This document shows, in pieces, positions 23,970 to 36,035 of a stretch of 64,000 nt of DNA. Under the pieces are notes generated by a model, which saw only the letters and a program-made list of their open reading frames with translations, did not search any database and was not told where the DNA came from. This DNA is from Chrysomallon squamiferum. Lineage: Eukaryota; Mollusca; Gastropoda; Neomphalida; Peltospiridae. Both the position numbers and the translations under genes were made by a program. The DNA lies in NCBI GenBank assembly GCA_012295275.1, contig CM022679.1, forward strand, positions 29,088,164 through 29,152,163. The letters are read 5' to 3'. Within the stretch, counting starts at the first letter, position 1. Every line of letters starts with the position of its first letter.

Positions 23970-24125
23970 GGCCATACGCAAGACGAATCGCTGGTGGTTA
24001 AAAACCAAACAAGTCCTAATATTCGTCGAAGCGTCAGACGAACCGCTTGTGGCTAAAGACTAAAAACGAGAGAGACTGCGAGTTCGCCCATGCGTCAGAC
24101 GAACCGCCGATTGCTACAGGCGTAC
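23970..24125. repeat. degenerate 56-61-bp tandem repeat (three copies)
   Basis: The words CAAGACGAATCGCTGGTGG, TCAGACGAACCGCTTGTGG and TCAGACGAACCGCCGATTG occur about 56 and 61 bp apart, each followed by a TAAA-type stretch. The sequence is otherwise GC-richer than its surroundings. The origin is unknown. Confidence 0.7.
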
Positions 24126-24179
24126 ACATTTGTGTTTTGTGTGTTTTTTTTTCTTTTCTCTTTTCTTAGATAAAAACAT

Positions 24180-25345
24180 TTCGTTTGGGGGCGTCTTTCG
24201 TTTCTAAGCCACGTCACGTTCTGTCGCTTTATTTTCCCGTCAGGCTAGCGAGCAGTAGTCTTAGTTCTATTCTTCGTCTCCTCCTTCTTTCTTCTTCTTT
24301 TCTTTTCTTTTTTGTTTTCTTTTATTTTGTTTGTAATTTTTTTTTTTTTTTTTTTTTTATTCCCTTCAGTGTCGTTGTCCCGTGACGCGGAGCTCGGTGT
24401 TACAGCAGCGTCATTGTCAACGTCTCGTCCGACGGATCAGGATTTCGTTTACTCTGATCTCCCGAACGAGCGAAATGGCTAAACCAACAAAGGACAAGCG
24501 CTCGGGAAATTGATAGTCTTTATGCTGACCTTCGCCCTCGCCTTTAAAGCAAGGCAGACACTGGGCCGCAGCGAGCGAGAGAGATAATACACAACGGGGA
24601 AAGGGAGAGGAATGCTTCAGAATTCCTCACAAAACGGGTCAGTTTTTCCACCGCCGCGGCGCTTACGCTGGAGCGATTTACATAAATTAGAATGACGGCC
24701 CCGCACCTTGCCTGACACATGACACGTGAACGCCGACAAAACTAATATCCGTCCCCGCTGGTAGTTTCAACAACATGACGTCGCCGCGTGCTGCCTTTCT
24801 CAGAAGCGATGCCTCGACTTCCATTATGGCCTCCGAGAACGCAGCACAAAGCGCGCGAGGTTTAGCGCTGCCTGCCTAACGCCGCCACCACCATAACCAC
24901 CACCACGACGGGTGTTTTTTTTATTGTTGTAAAATCCAGGCGCCACCCTACAGCAACAACAATAATCATTAATTCACCAGCATGCAAAACACTTCGGTGA
25001 CCTTGGTGACGGAACAGTGGCGACGCCTGGAAGGCTGGTTGGCTGGGTTCTCGGATCGCACCCTCTGACTGACTGTTCCGCTGTTGTAATTAGCTCAGTA
25101 ATCTCCCGCCCTCGGCTCACGGCTCGACGGTTCTGTCTCTACGTCACACGTCTCTCTGTACGTCTTTGCGATGTCGTGACTGCACTCACACCTTTAGTCT
25201 GCTGATGCGTCAGATCTGCTAAAACTGGTTTCTCTAACCATCTAACATGCTAACAGCAACTTGGACCCACAGTCAGGATTCTGGATTGCTTGGTCGAAGC
25301 AGAGGTATTCTTTCGCTCCATGGTCTAGAACCGCATCTGTTATTG
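24180..25345. promoter_or_regulatory. large GC-rich unique island
   Basis: The largest non-repetitive GC-richer block upstream of the gene. It is about 5-6 kb before the start codon and is interrupted by a T-rich tract at 24285-24362. It contains SOX-like AACAAAGG (24487), nuclear-receptor-half-site-like TGACCTTCG (24525), POU/homeodomain-like ATTTACATAAATTAG (24677) and CACGTGA. No reading frame resembles a protein. I infer a developmental enhancer or distal promoter. Confidence 0.4.
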
Positions 25346-25355
25346 GTATAACAGA

Positions 25356-25462
25356 ATGAATGAATGAATGAATGAATGAATGAATGAATAATGAATAAAA
25401 AATAAGCAAAATAAGTAGGTAAGTAAGTAAGTTAAGTAAGTAAGTAAGTAAGTAAGTAAATA
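25356..25462. repeat. (GAAT)n and (AAGT)n tetranucleotide arrays
   Basis: Nine or so GAAT units are followed by an AAAT stretch and then (AAGT)n. Confidence 0.9.
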
Positions 25463-26330
25463 TGGATATCAGAACACCAAATAATATCTTGTTCTACAAC
25501 ATCCCAGAAAACTGCAGGAAGAAAATGTCAGAATATTTTTTTCATATTAAACTCGTCTCTTGCCCTGAAAATCTGCTGTCAATACGCCATCCTTAGACGC
25601 ACTGGGACACCAAACCCTCTTTTCAGAATGCTTTTACGATTACCATCAAGAGTTCTTTTTATTCGTGTCTCTCCATAAATATTACAGCCTTGACAAGCCA
25701 TCCCGCGGCAGAAACTGAAACGAGAGTAATGACTCCACAGTCAAACTTTCTCGTCACAAAACCGCTATCTGTTACACTTAATACCCTACATGTCTCACCG
25801 AGAGAAAAATATATTCCAATTTTTTAAAACTTTTTAATATTTTTGTCCCTAATTTCAAGAGATATTCACGTCTGAAATCGTGCTCTGGTAAAGGTTTTAT
25901 TTTTTTACTTTTTTTGGCTTAGCCATCCTCCAAAACGAGCGAACATAAAGAACTCTGACCAATTGTCTTAACGTACGACTAACCGTTGTCACTTATCTCA
26001 TTCCCCAATCAGTCCCGCTAATGAATCCGTACGTCCAGATATGCAATCTGCGAGTAAAATCCGGCTAATCTGCAACTGCTGATATCTCGTGTACTCGTTA
26101 AACCACGTGATCGGAATCTCTTGGTTCTGGGATCGAATTTCTCGCACCGACACCCATACACAGCTGAGAAGTCTGTTTTCACGTTCATTTAATGAATCCG
26201 AATACTTTGAACTGAAACCTTTGGGTTAGTACCAGTCTATAGTCATTAAAACATATCATTAATGCTCGACACAACAGATATACATTTGGATATACATATA
26301 TCACGCATAATCATCACACATATTCACGCA

Positions 26331-26379
<49 letters not shown>

Positions 26380-26398
26380 GCATTTGATAAGTCATTTC
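25463..26398. other. unique AT-rich sequence, possible SINE remnants
   Basis: No exon recognised. On the minus strand around 26128-26147 the text GAAATTCGATCCCAGAACC resembles a pol III B box. A (CA)n tract lies at 26333-26376. Confidence 0.35.
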
Positions 26399-26465
26399 TA
26401 CTGGCCGGAACGGGGAAAATTAATCCTGTTCAGTTGCTCTGACCACTGAGCCAGACTGATCTGTG
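26399..26465 (-). mobile_element. tRNA-like (SINE head) fragment
   Basis: The minus strand reads TCTGGCTCAGTGGTCAGAGC followed by AACTGAACAGG. This closely matches a tRNA D-arm/A box (TRGCTCAGTGGTAGAGC type). The expected B box 35-50 bp further on is degenerate (CCCCGTTCCGGCC), so this is not a functional tRNA. It is most likely the 5' part of a tRNA-derived SINE or a decayed tRNA pseudogene. Confidence 0.5.
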
Positions 26466-26575
26466 AACACTGAAGTAAACTGAACACAATGAATTATTTT
26501 TATAACTGCTGGCTACTAAATCTGTATCTGGCTTATTCTGAGTTACGTGGAGGCGTTAAATCATCGAGTCGTCTT

Positions 26576-26625
26576 TTCTAACATACTAATCGTCTAACAT
26601 ACTAATCGTCTAACATACTAACACT
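26576..26625. repeat. 16-bp tandem repeat, three copies
   Basis: AATCGTCTAACATACT repeats three times with a partial fourth. Confidence 0.9.
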
Positions 26626-26756
26626 TCTTTGAGAAGATAACCAAAACTTCTATAGTTATTCTGATGCGTGCTATTCTGTCTTTTCTGAGAAATTAAAAAG
26701 TTTTAAGTTATTTTATATGTCTGGCTGCTTCTTTAGTATGTATACTGATTGTTTTC

Positions 26757-26847
<91 letters not shown>

Positions 26848-26923
26848 TCTTCTTCTTCTTCTTCTTCTTCTTCTTCTTCTTCATCTTCTTCTTCTTTTTC
26901 TTTTTCTTCTTCTTCTTCTTCAA
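26757..26923. repeat. (CT)n(CTT)n compound microsatellite
   Basis: About 43 CT units pass directly into (CTT)n to 26880 and a CTTTTT/CTT mixed tail. Leu/Ser and Arg/Glu/Lys frames are artefacts. Confidence 0.95.
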
Positions 26924-27164
26924 CTTTTTTCCTCCACCATTAAAAAAACTTTCATCATTCTTTTCTCATTTTTATTGCCCTATACAGTTTTCCGTATCAA
27001 AATAATTCGACTCAAGATAATTTGACGAACTGCAGGGAAACTGCAAGAAATTCACCAGAGTAACTAGTTCACTAACTTAATATCCAGAACACGCTTTAGA
27101 TTAAACATTACAACTTCTGTATGAGACTTAATATCTCTCAAGATCCCTTGCTGCTATTAGGAAG

Positions 27165-27200
<36 letters not shown>

Positions 27201-28127
27201 CTGTCTGTGGATTCAGCCGGTTTCCTCTCTCATGATACCATGAAAACTCAAACTCCAAGTATTTAAAAATTAATAACCGTTGATTTTAAATGTGTTGTGT
27301 TGTTGGTACACAAATGGAGATCGCAGATCCTTCTTCATAAATTCCGAAATACGAATCTTTTTTTTTTGGAGCGATCAGAAAACGAAATTGTGTATATTTT
27401 AGCTGGTTCAGCATATACAAACTTTATTTCAACCAGAAAATTAGTAAAATTATTTTTATTAAAATACTTGCAGCCGTATATTAAATGCAAATAGCATTTT
27501 TAGACTTTATTCTCAAGCTATTTCGTCATATTCCAAAATCTCAAAAACCTCCTGACCCAACCACTTACGATAAGGAATCCTCATCCTCTGTTTATTCATA
27601 CACTCAGTCACGTGATACAGGTAATCGGTGAGGTAAGTTATTGTTTTGCCATTCAGGTAGGTTACACGTCAAAGCGGCTTGCCATTCGATCAAGAAGTCA
27701 ATCAATTTGTGCCTCAAATGGTAACACGAGTTACTTATAAAAATTAGCTCTCTGACGTACGCCTACAGAATCTAGACACGATTTAGCCAAACAGCCAAGC
27801 CAACTGCTTAATACTTAACTGTCTCACTAACTAACAGACCTGACAACAGTAATTAACCAAATGATAATTGGACAGCTTACAAGACAACGAGTAACATCGA
27901 CCATCTTAAGAAAACAAAAAGAAAAAAAAAAAAAAAAAAAAAAAAAAAGAAAGAAACAGAGAAGAAAAAGGCAACTGGTGCTTGTTGATAGTTCTTCGTT
28001 TCGTTAGACTCGAACGTTCCGGGATCAAATCTCAACAGAGCACTCAATTTTACTATTCCGACAAAAACGGTAAAAATAACAGTAGTAGTATCTCTCTCCA
28101 ACACCAACGTTTGCAATAACAATATCA
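26924..28127. other. AT-rich unique sequence with poly(A) tracts
   Basis: Poly(A) at 27163-27197 and 27918-27948, and an octamer ATGCAAAT at 27485-27492. GTCACGTGAT lies near 27608. On the minus strand near 28012-28032, GAGATTTGATCCCGG resembles a B box. No gene seen. Confidence 0.45.
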
Positions 28128-28380
28128 CTAAAAGTAATTATAACACTAACACTAACAATAATATCTTCATAACACCAGTACTAATAATATTAATATTATC
28201 ACTAACATCACCATTAACACAAATACTAACAAAAATACTAACATCACCAGTAACACTAAAATTAATACTAAGACTAACATCACCATTAAAATTAACACTA
28301 ATACTTAGACTAACAAAATACTAACACTAACAAAAACACTAACACTAATATTGAGATTAGATTCAACACTAAAACTAACA
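28128..28380. repeat. degenerate (ACTAAC)n array
   Basis: A loose tandem array of ACTAAC, AATACT and CATCACCATTA variants, with more than 25 ACTAAC-like words. It has strong A/C versus T/G strand asymmetry. Confidence 0.8.
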
Positions 28381-28818
28381 TTTGACAAGTCCACCAAACA
28401 TCCCAAGTTTTACTGAAAACTTAGGCTGGAACTGACAAAATAAAAATCCTGTTCCAGATAAGTTAATTGATAATTAACATTACACGTAGAATAACTCCTT
28501 AAACAAGTCCATAGAAGTACTTATTAGCAGCAAGCAATCTTTTATGTATTTCATAATAATAATAAAAAAATAAAAAATAAAAAATAAAAATAATAGTAGT
28601 AGTAGTAGTAATAATAGTAGTAGAAGTCGTAGTAGTAGTAGTAATAGTAGTAATCATAGTAGTAGTAGTGGTGGTAATTATAAAATACAAACATATATAT
28701 AAGATGTAAAATTACAGATTTCATTTGATAGTCTCTAATTCAACGTAGATGGCGTTTTGCAGGTTTTATATTGATTGGAGATATTGGATTTTAAAATTCT
28801 CTCAACATAATTCACCAG

Positions 28819-28854
<36 letters not shown>

Positions 28855-29033
28855 TTCGGATGAATTACATAAAATTATACTGACTTGCACAAGCATGCAT
28901 TATACATACAAACACAGTATATAATACAAACGCGCACTGACATACATACATATACACAAGCACACTTTAAGAAATACACTGATAAACAAACATACTCATA
29001 TGCAAACTTACACAAATTACATCCATCCACACA

Positions 29034-29075
<42 letters not shown>

Positions 29076-29095
29076 TCAACACCCATTTTTTTTTT
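28381..29095. other. AT-rich stretch with several microsatellites
   Basis: (TAG)n at 28592-28676, (AT)n at 28819-28852 and a degenerate CA array from 28900 ending in pure (CA)n at 29035-29068. No gene seen. Confidence 0.7.
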
Positions 29096-29620
29096 CTTAC
29101 AGCGGTCGTGCTGTGCTGTACGTTAAAACGCGCACGTTTTGCACGGTCACACTGTAACACAAAAGACGTGGCGGCGTCTAACTTGAATCCTGGATACAGC
29201 GGGCCGTCTTTATCTAATCACTCGCGCTGAACTCGAGCCGCTAGAAATTATTACTTCCGTAGCAGCCGAACGAAACTGGCCTGCATGACAAAGGGCGGAC
29301 CTTCAATTGATTTAGCTCCGATCTCGGCCGAGCGTTCCTCAGCGCGGCAGCCAATAACTCCCCAAGGAAAGCCGGCGAGTCGGCGACAGCACGGCAATCA
29401 TTTCGAGGAACGTGCAGTTTATTGGGTCCCTGCTAATTATTCGCCAATCAATTCTGCAAGTTCAATCAAAAACGCCGGCAGCTTCCAAACTCGTTTTTGT
29501 TTTCGGCATTTCTCTGTCTCCAGCTTCATCTGTAAAGCTTGCAGCGCTGAAAAATGGGGTAGTAGGAGAGAAAGAAGAACGACACGCAGAGAAACGAAGA
29601 AGGAACAGAGAAGGTTTATA
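29096..29620. promoter_or_regulatory. GC-richer unique island upstream of the gene
   Basis: About 0.7-1.2 kb before the start codon. Dense homeodomain/CCAAT-like text: CTTCAATTGATTTAG, CAGCCAATAACT and GCTAATTATTCGCCAATCAA (29431-29450). Open frames across it have no domain. It is a candidate proximal enhancer or promoter of the SAND/SAM gene, or part of its 5' UTR. Confidence 0.4.
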
Positions 29621-29735
29621 TTTCAATGAATGTAGGAACGGCGGATAGAAAGAAGGAGGGAAAATAACAGAAAGGATAAAGAGAAAGACTGAATAACAGC
29701 AGTACTGCTAGTTTAAGGAAGGATAGAAAGAAGGA

Positions 29736-29769
<34 letters not shown>

Positions 29770-29879
29770 CTATAAAGACTGTAAAAGGTAGTTTCAGAAT
29801 TGACCAGTGTACGAAATATATTTCAATTTTTTATATTTCTAAATTATTTAATTCTCTCCACTCCTTTCTTTCTCTCTGT
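29621..29879. other. A/G-rich low complexity and poly(A)
   Basis: GAAGG/GAAAG-rich sequence, then an A run at 29738-29767, then AT-rich sequence. No feature. Confidence 0.6.
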
Positions 29880-30264
29880 GTTTCTAAAACGCCCGTGTGA
29901 CTACACTCGGCGCTTCCCGCTCGCAGTCGGCGGAACGACGTCTCGAGGCGAACGGATCAGAAGATCTATTTAGATTACTTGGATTACGCCAGCTCACGAA
30001 CCGCCGTGCCGTAAGGGGGCAACGGGGCTATGAGAGAGATGAGCAGATAATAGCGGCGACAGGCTTTCCTTTACGACCGCCGTCTACGAGGCAATTTATC
30101 AACTGATACGAGCTAGACGCGTCACTTGGCACGACGGGAGGCAAGTGGGCGTGGCTTTTGTCACTACTCAGCCTGTCGGAAACAGGAGATTCGGCTCTGC
30201 TGGGTAATTTTTTTTTTTTTACCCTGTTCTTTCTTTCTTTCTTTTTTCTTCTTTTTACGGAGAG
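29880..30264 (+). promoter_or_regulatory. putative proximal promoter / 5' UTR of the SAND-SAM gene
   Basis: CpG-containing unique sequence directly before the start codon. It holds a K50-homeodomain-type GGATTA at 29981-29986, an SP/KLF-type GGGCGTGGC near 30147-30155 and GGGTAA-T10-TTACCC inverted text near 30202-30224. An in-frame TAA at 30205-30207 bounds the reading frame. The T/C-rich stretch 30225-30256 followed by GGAGAG could instead be the polypyrimidine tract of a splice acceptor, which would place true upstream exons further 5'. No TATA box is convincing. Confidence 0.35.
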
Positions 30265-30771
30265 ATGAGTAAACGTGAATCGCACGAGGAGCGCGAGCGA
30301 AGAGGCTCGGACCACCCACAGCAGATCGACTCGCGCACAGACATGATACAAAACGCTGCTACGGAAGTCCCGTCGGTTAACGGCAAAGCCACAAGTTCAA
30401 AGGAACAGAGAAGCATGGACGGGTCGCGCGCGGATAACACGCGCCCTGTGATGGAAGGTACCGAGGAGTTTATCAAGCCCATAGTGAAAGATGGTGAAAT
30501 TATTCTCGAAGTTGAATGCGGACAAAACAAAGCTCTGCTCTACTTGTCGAAACTGTGTCAGGGAAGTAAAGGACCGTGTATTTTTTACCAAGGTTCGTGG
30601 CTCACTCCCAATGAATTTCAGTTCGTTAGTGGGCGAGAAACGGCCAAAGATTGGAAGAGATCCATTCGACATCATGGCAAAAGCCTAAAACTGTTGTTGG
30701 CGAAAGGAATACTGACTGTTCACCCGACTGTCTGTGAGTGCGAGGGATGCCGGCATAGCTCAACGACTCCG
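30265..30771 (+). CDS. SAMD11-like exon 1: SAND domain
   Basis: Encodes aa 1-169. Residues 1-70 are charged and disordered (ESHEERERR). From 77 the SAND fold begins: EVECG (82-86), LCQGSKGP (97-104), WLTPNEF (112-118), the diagnostic DNA-contacting KDWK (128-131) within GRETAKDWKRSIRHHGKSL (123-141), then ILTVHP. CECEGC (157-162) follows. The ATG at 30265 is the first in frame after TAA 30205-30207, in weak context (GAGAGATGA). The exon ends at CCG before GTAAGT (30772), phase 0. The SAND text is nearly identical to my memory of vertebrate SAMD11, so this is the most conserved part. The start is less certain, because a pyrimidine tract and AG directly upstream could be a splice acceptor. Confidence 0.9.
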
Positions 30772-31196
30772 GTAAGTTCGAGTAAACACTGATAAATGTT
30801 TGAACGAGAGATTGGCGTGGAGTAAGCTTAGAGCCGGTAAAAAACACTGAAGTCCCTTTAACACCAGTATTAGCGATGTCTGGGTTAGTTTTATATGTAG
30901 TATTAGAGTTAGGTAGGAGATCGACATTTTAATTAGAAATTTGAATATGTATGTAAGTATCTAGGGTTATGTGTCGATGTAATTATTCGTAATATGTAAA
31001 GTAATTAAGTTTAGGGGAAAAAAAAAAAAGAATACGTTAATGATAGTGACGACATTTAAAATATTCACAAATATTTGTTTATAACTCGCGAAGAAATTAT
31101 TTACAATTACACACATAAAACACATTTCTTTTATTTATCACTTCTGATACATACATACATACATATATTTAAACATACACATGCATACATCCACAC

Positions 31197-31230
<34 letters not shown>

Positions 31231-31941
31231 TTAAAGGAACGAAGTTGATAATGACACTATATTTTATATTTATTATTTAATGTTGCAATTTTGCTTATTT
31301 CTAAATTATTTATTGTATTTTATTTATTTATTTAATCTTATTAAAAAAAAAAAGTTAAGTTTTACATTCTATTTAGAACATTTATGGCTGACATTTTATT
31401 AATACTTAGTTCTTAACCATTTATTAATTTGTAGTTTTTTGTTTTTGTTGGTTTAATCGATGACGTCATGTGAAGTGAAAGTGTCAGATTATTATTATTA
31501 TTATTTAATTGATTTTTAAATTTAAATATTTTAAATAGTTTTTGTAAAATGGTATAGGTTATATTATATTATATTACTTTATATTATATTATATTATATT
31601 ATATTATATTATATTATATTACGTAAATACAAAATACAAAAACGAAAAAAAAAACGTACCCGAAACACACACATTCCAGATGCGTACATATATTTCATCT
31701 CTATGAATCTACGCACTCTGTTTTATTACGCACTGGATATTTTTAACCATCAGCTTTGAAAACACTTTCTTTTGTAAATTCTGTCTTTGTTATTTGTTGT
31801 AATCCTGAAAGAATTCGGTTGATAACTATGAATAAAAATTTAAAATTAAACAAATAAAAATGTAGAGACAAATAATTTAAAAAATCGAGAGAAGTATAAT
31901 ATTAAGTAAAAAAGGTGCACAAAGTACAAATAACATTGTTG

Positions 31942-31978
<37 letters not shown>

Positions 31979-32053
31979 TCTCTCTCTCATTTCTAATTAC
32001 ACTTTTTTATAACAACAATAATAATAATAGTAAATTAATAAATTAATTAATTA

Positions 32054-32094
<41 letters not shown>

Positions 32095-33880
32095 ACAAAA
32101 AAGAGTAAATAAATAATAATTAAAAGTAAAGAACCTTTTTTTTTTCTTCTATTTTCCCAAGTTTGAAATCAGACCAAACGACAAACGATATACGAGAATG
32201 TGTGTCTGTGTGTGTGTGTGTGACATAGCGATTTGTTCATTCTGCTATCGTTTAGCATTTAACATGATTGTTTTAATCGTCCACATTATTTTTTTACTTT
32301 TCTGCATTAAACAAATCATTTGTTGTTTTTATACTCGTGTGATTACATTTGTATTATTCTACATTTGTTACCAGTATGACAAACCTAATACTGAACAGCC
32401 TGAAATGCGTAAAATTAAATCTGGCTAAACACAAATAGAAGATCCTGTTTACTACATCCTTACTCTTGTTGTTGTTGTTGTTTTGGTTCTTCTTCTTCTT
32501 CTTCGTATTATCATTTTTTTAAAAAGACGTATCTTTGTCTTAAAATTAAATAATTATATTTCTTTTCTTTTTTTACCCTTCAAACTCGAAATTGTAAAAA
32601 GAAAAAGGAAAAATTGCAGCTTTGTTAATTAATATATGTGACAATAAGTATCTTTAAATTGTATTCTGTCAATGAATATGAAATGTGAAAAAAATAAGAA
32701 GATAGAATTAAAATGTGACACAATTCAGAATAATGTTGAATGATAATTAGCTGCTTAGATTCCGGGGTGAAAATTCTGATGGTTTTCTGTATGTGGTGGA
32801 GGAAGAGTTTTTATTTTAACTTTTTTTTTTTTTTTTTTTTTTCTCTCTCATGCTTGGCTGTTTTGCGAGACAGCATTTGGAATGGGGTGGGAGTTGTGGA
32901 GGGGGGGTGCTAACACGTGTCCTCAATCAGCGACTCGGTCTCGTGTCAAATGCCAAAAGTCGGATGTCGATTTCACTTCGCATCTGTGTTGTGGTGCGTT
33001 GATAGCAATTGTGTTTTTTTCTCCCGATTTCACAACCTTCTAAACTAGTATGCACATTTACTTCACTGACCCTACAACGAAAATTGTTGTGGGAACTTTT
33101 AACTAAACAGCTGCAGCAACAGCAACAACAGCATCATCAGAGACAACCACACAAACACAAACACAATACGCTGAAAGTCGATTTAAAACAGCGGTCGACA
33201 ATAATAACGAAAAGGTAAAGAATACATAATTACGTTGCTAAAATTTCTGACTAAACTCGAAATTACTCGCGGCCCATAATTTCGGAACTTCTGATTTACG
33301 TCATAACATTTCGAGAGATATTACGTTTCTGTGCATTATTATATTTAAGCACGACCGTTTTCCATCAAATGTATTTTCGTTAAATTGTGTGGAAATATTC
33401 TTCGCATACTTCGTACCTATTAACGGCGCACCAATCCTTTTGGCGTAGAACGTACATAAAGTAAAACAGGAATAGCTTGCGGCGAAATTAACTTAAATTA
33501 CAACACACATTGTTTCGTGGTTGTACGATGGGTATCACTTTCAATTTTTTCACCAGTTAGAAATATTTTTTTGCGCTGTCGCTGCATTTCTGTAAACCAC
33601 AGTTGTTATATTCTTAGCAAAAAAAAGTTTTAAACTACTACTGATATAATAATTAATATATAACGAATTGACAGAGTTTATTTATTTTAGTATTTATTTT
33701 ATTTTATTTTATTTTATTTTATTTTAGTATTAAAGATGGAACTATCTCTTGTAATTTAAAAAAAAAAAAAAAAAAACAAGAAAAGAAAAATATTTAACGC
33801 TTCTTAAACATTATTTAATACTGAATAAAATATTTCCTTTCGTTCAGTCGAAAATATTGAATAAATGAATACATTTTACA
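30772..33880 (+). other. intron 1, 5' part
   Basis: Begins with GTAAGT. AT-rich with (AAT)n at 31199-31228, (TTATA)n at 31560-31620, (CA)n at 31945-31976 and a CRE palindrome TGACGTCA at 31461-31468. A unique GC-richer patch lies at 32860-33010 and a CAG/CAA triplet patch at 33110-33150. No extra exon recognised. Confidence 0.7.
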
Positions 33881-34320
33881 GTTAACTGAAGACGCTCGTG
33901 TTTCCATGGTGCTCTTTAAGTGCAGAGATAAACTGTTGGCTGTTCTTATTGTCGTTTGACGTCACAGTTACGTCATTAGTACCTTTTAATTCGCAACTTA
34001 ATTTTCGGCGCCGTGCGCGCTATTCACGGTACTATTTAGTCTCGGGTAATGAGACGGAAAATAAGCAGTGTTACGGCAGTCGCGCTAGAGGTGTGGCCTT
34101 GTGACGCAGAATCAGTGGCGTGGCAGATCAGACGTGTTTTGGCGGAAATCGACACCTGTGGGCTTGTATTCGGTTTCAGCTCCTAGTCGTCTGCTTCATG
34201 CACCCTGTCACGAAGAATCTCTGATTGCCTTACGGCGAGTCATAAAAAACACACCTGCGGCTCAGTACTCGAGGTGTTCGTCCGCTTAGCGTAAAAAGGA
34301 GTGTTTAGTTCCAGACACCG
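33881..34320. promoter_or_regulatory. intron 1 island with CRE
   Basis: GC-richer unique block with TGACGTCA at 33957-33964 followed by TTACGTCATTAG, plus GCGCCGTGCGCGC. It sits about 3.6 kb after exon 1. It is a candidate intronic regulatory element. Confidence 0.35.
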
Positions 34321-34328
34321 GAGAATCA

Positions 34329-34330
<2 letters not shown>

Positions 34331-34376
<46 letters not shown>
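34331..34376. repeat. (TTA)n microsatellite
   Basis: ATT triplets in intron 1. Confidence 0.95.
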
Positions 34377-34377
<1 letters not shown>

Positions 34378-34617
34378 TATAATTTTGGTTTTATATACAC
34401 CATATAAAACACGAATGGTTTAATTTATTGTGAAGACATTGTTTCAGGTTGTCGTAAATATCCGCTCTGACAGACGTAATGAAGTGTCGTATTATTGAAT
34501 TTAGTCTTATATCTCTTCTTTCTTTTTCTTTCTTTCGTTCATTTTTTTTTTCTTTTTTAAACGTTAAAGTTAAGTCCGTACATAATATACTTGTTAGGAT
34601 AATATTTTTGTAAAATT

Positions 34618-34820
<203 letters not shown>

Positions 34821-34947
34821 CATGAATTTTGGTTTACAAACTAAATTAATCGCTGCATCTTAAAATCGATAAATCTTAAACTAGAACTTTACCAACGCAC
34901 AAAATATTTCACAACAGTTTGTAGCATACGCCAGGTAATGTTTTATG

Positions 34948-34986
<39 letters not shown>

Positions 34987-36035
34987 GCATTTGTCAAATA
35001 AAAATTAGGAATCAGAATTTGGGAAAGAAATTTTTATAGAAGGAAATTCAAATTCTACACAGCATAAAAAAAAAAAAAATAAATAAATAAAATAAAAAAA
35101 TTAATGTCTTCGATCATGCTATGAATTCGTGCCTTATTTATATCGCATCGCTATTAAAACATCCCTTTAACGTTTCTGCCACGCTGAAGCGCAAACGATT
35201 ATTGGCGACTGAAACAAATTCAACGTAAAATTCGAATTAGACAACTGACCGCGATTTTAGAAAAAAAGAAGAACAAAAAAACTGAAGAGAGAAAGACAGA
35301 AAGAAAGAAAATAGAGACGAACACAGTTTTCTAACACAGATTTAAGGAACATATTTTTAATTTTATTTTATTTATTTATTAATTTTATTTTACTTTTCTG
35401 TGCGAACGAAAAAAGGTAAATAACAATTTTTGTGTGTAAAAGCTGATTAATTAAAAATTAGTAGTGATAAACTACCGTAAAACCCCCACTATTCTAAACA
35501 TGTAGATACCGCCCACGCATACAAACACAAATTCCCTTCCCACACACACTAATACCCAACACATTTAGTTCAGGCACACATACGCACACACGCTTATGAG
35601 CATACTTACGCACATAATTGTATATTAAAGATACAGTGAAAGATTAATCTCCCTGTTTTTTTATCAATTTTTTTTTTCCCTCTAAATTTCATTACATCAA
35701 GAACTAATCAAGTAGAGTTTCTCTAATATGAAATGAAAACCAGAATATTTTGTACGAGTACTGTGGTGAAAATGAGTACTTTTCCACTTTGATGATAAAG
35801 ATCTACATTATTTATTTTAAAAAACGCCGCAACTTTTTCACCACCGCTTGTTACTAAGCTCCTCATTAAACAAAACGACGTGCTCGCATTCACGTACAGT
35901 TTTTTTTTTTTTTTTTTTTTGCGACGGTGGTCTCGAAGTTACGTCATTACATAAGCATGTAGGATGTGAAAATCCCATAAAATCCCTATTGAGAAGGATT
36001 AGTTGGAAACATAACCTCAGCATCTAAGTATGACG
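34821..36035 (+). other. intron 1 AT-rich stretch
   Basis: A (TTA)n at 34950-34983, short A runs and a T run at 35900-35919. No exon or island recognised. Confidence 0.6.

Noticed and set aside
26399-26465. Functional tRNA gene
   Set aside because: Good D-arm only; no matching T-arm, acceptor stem or clear B box at the right distance.
29285-29648. 114-aa and 78-aa overlapping ORFs upstream of the gene
   Set aside because: Two frames open over the same GC-richer island, neither with a domain or splice-consistent link to the gene; more likely regulatory or UTR.
30001-30020. Second CTCF-like site (GCCGTAAGGGGGCAAC)
   Set aside because: Too many mismatches to the core (positions 3 to 5) to be listed beside the site at 5699.
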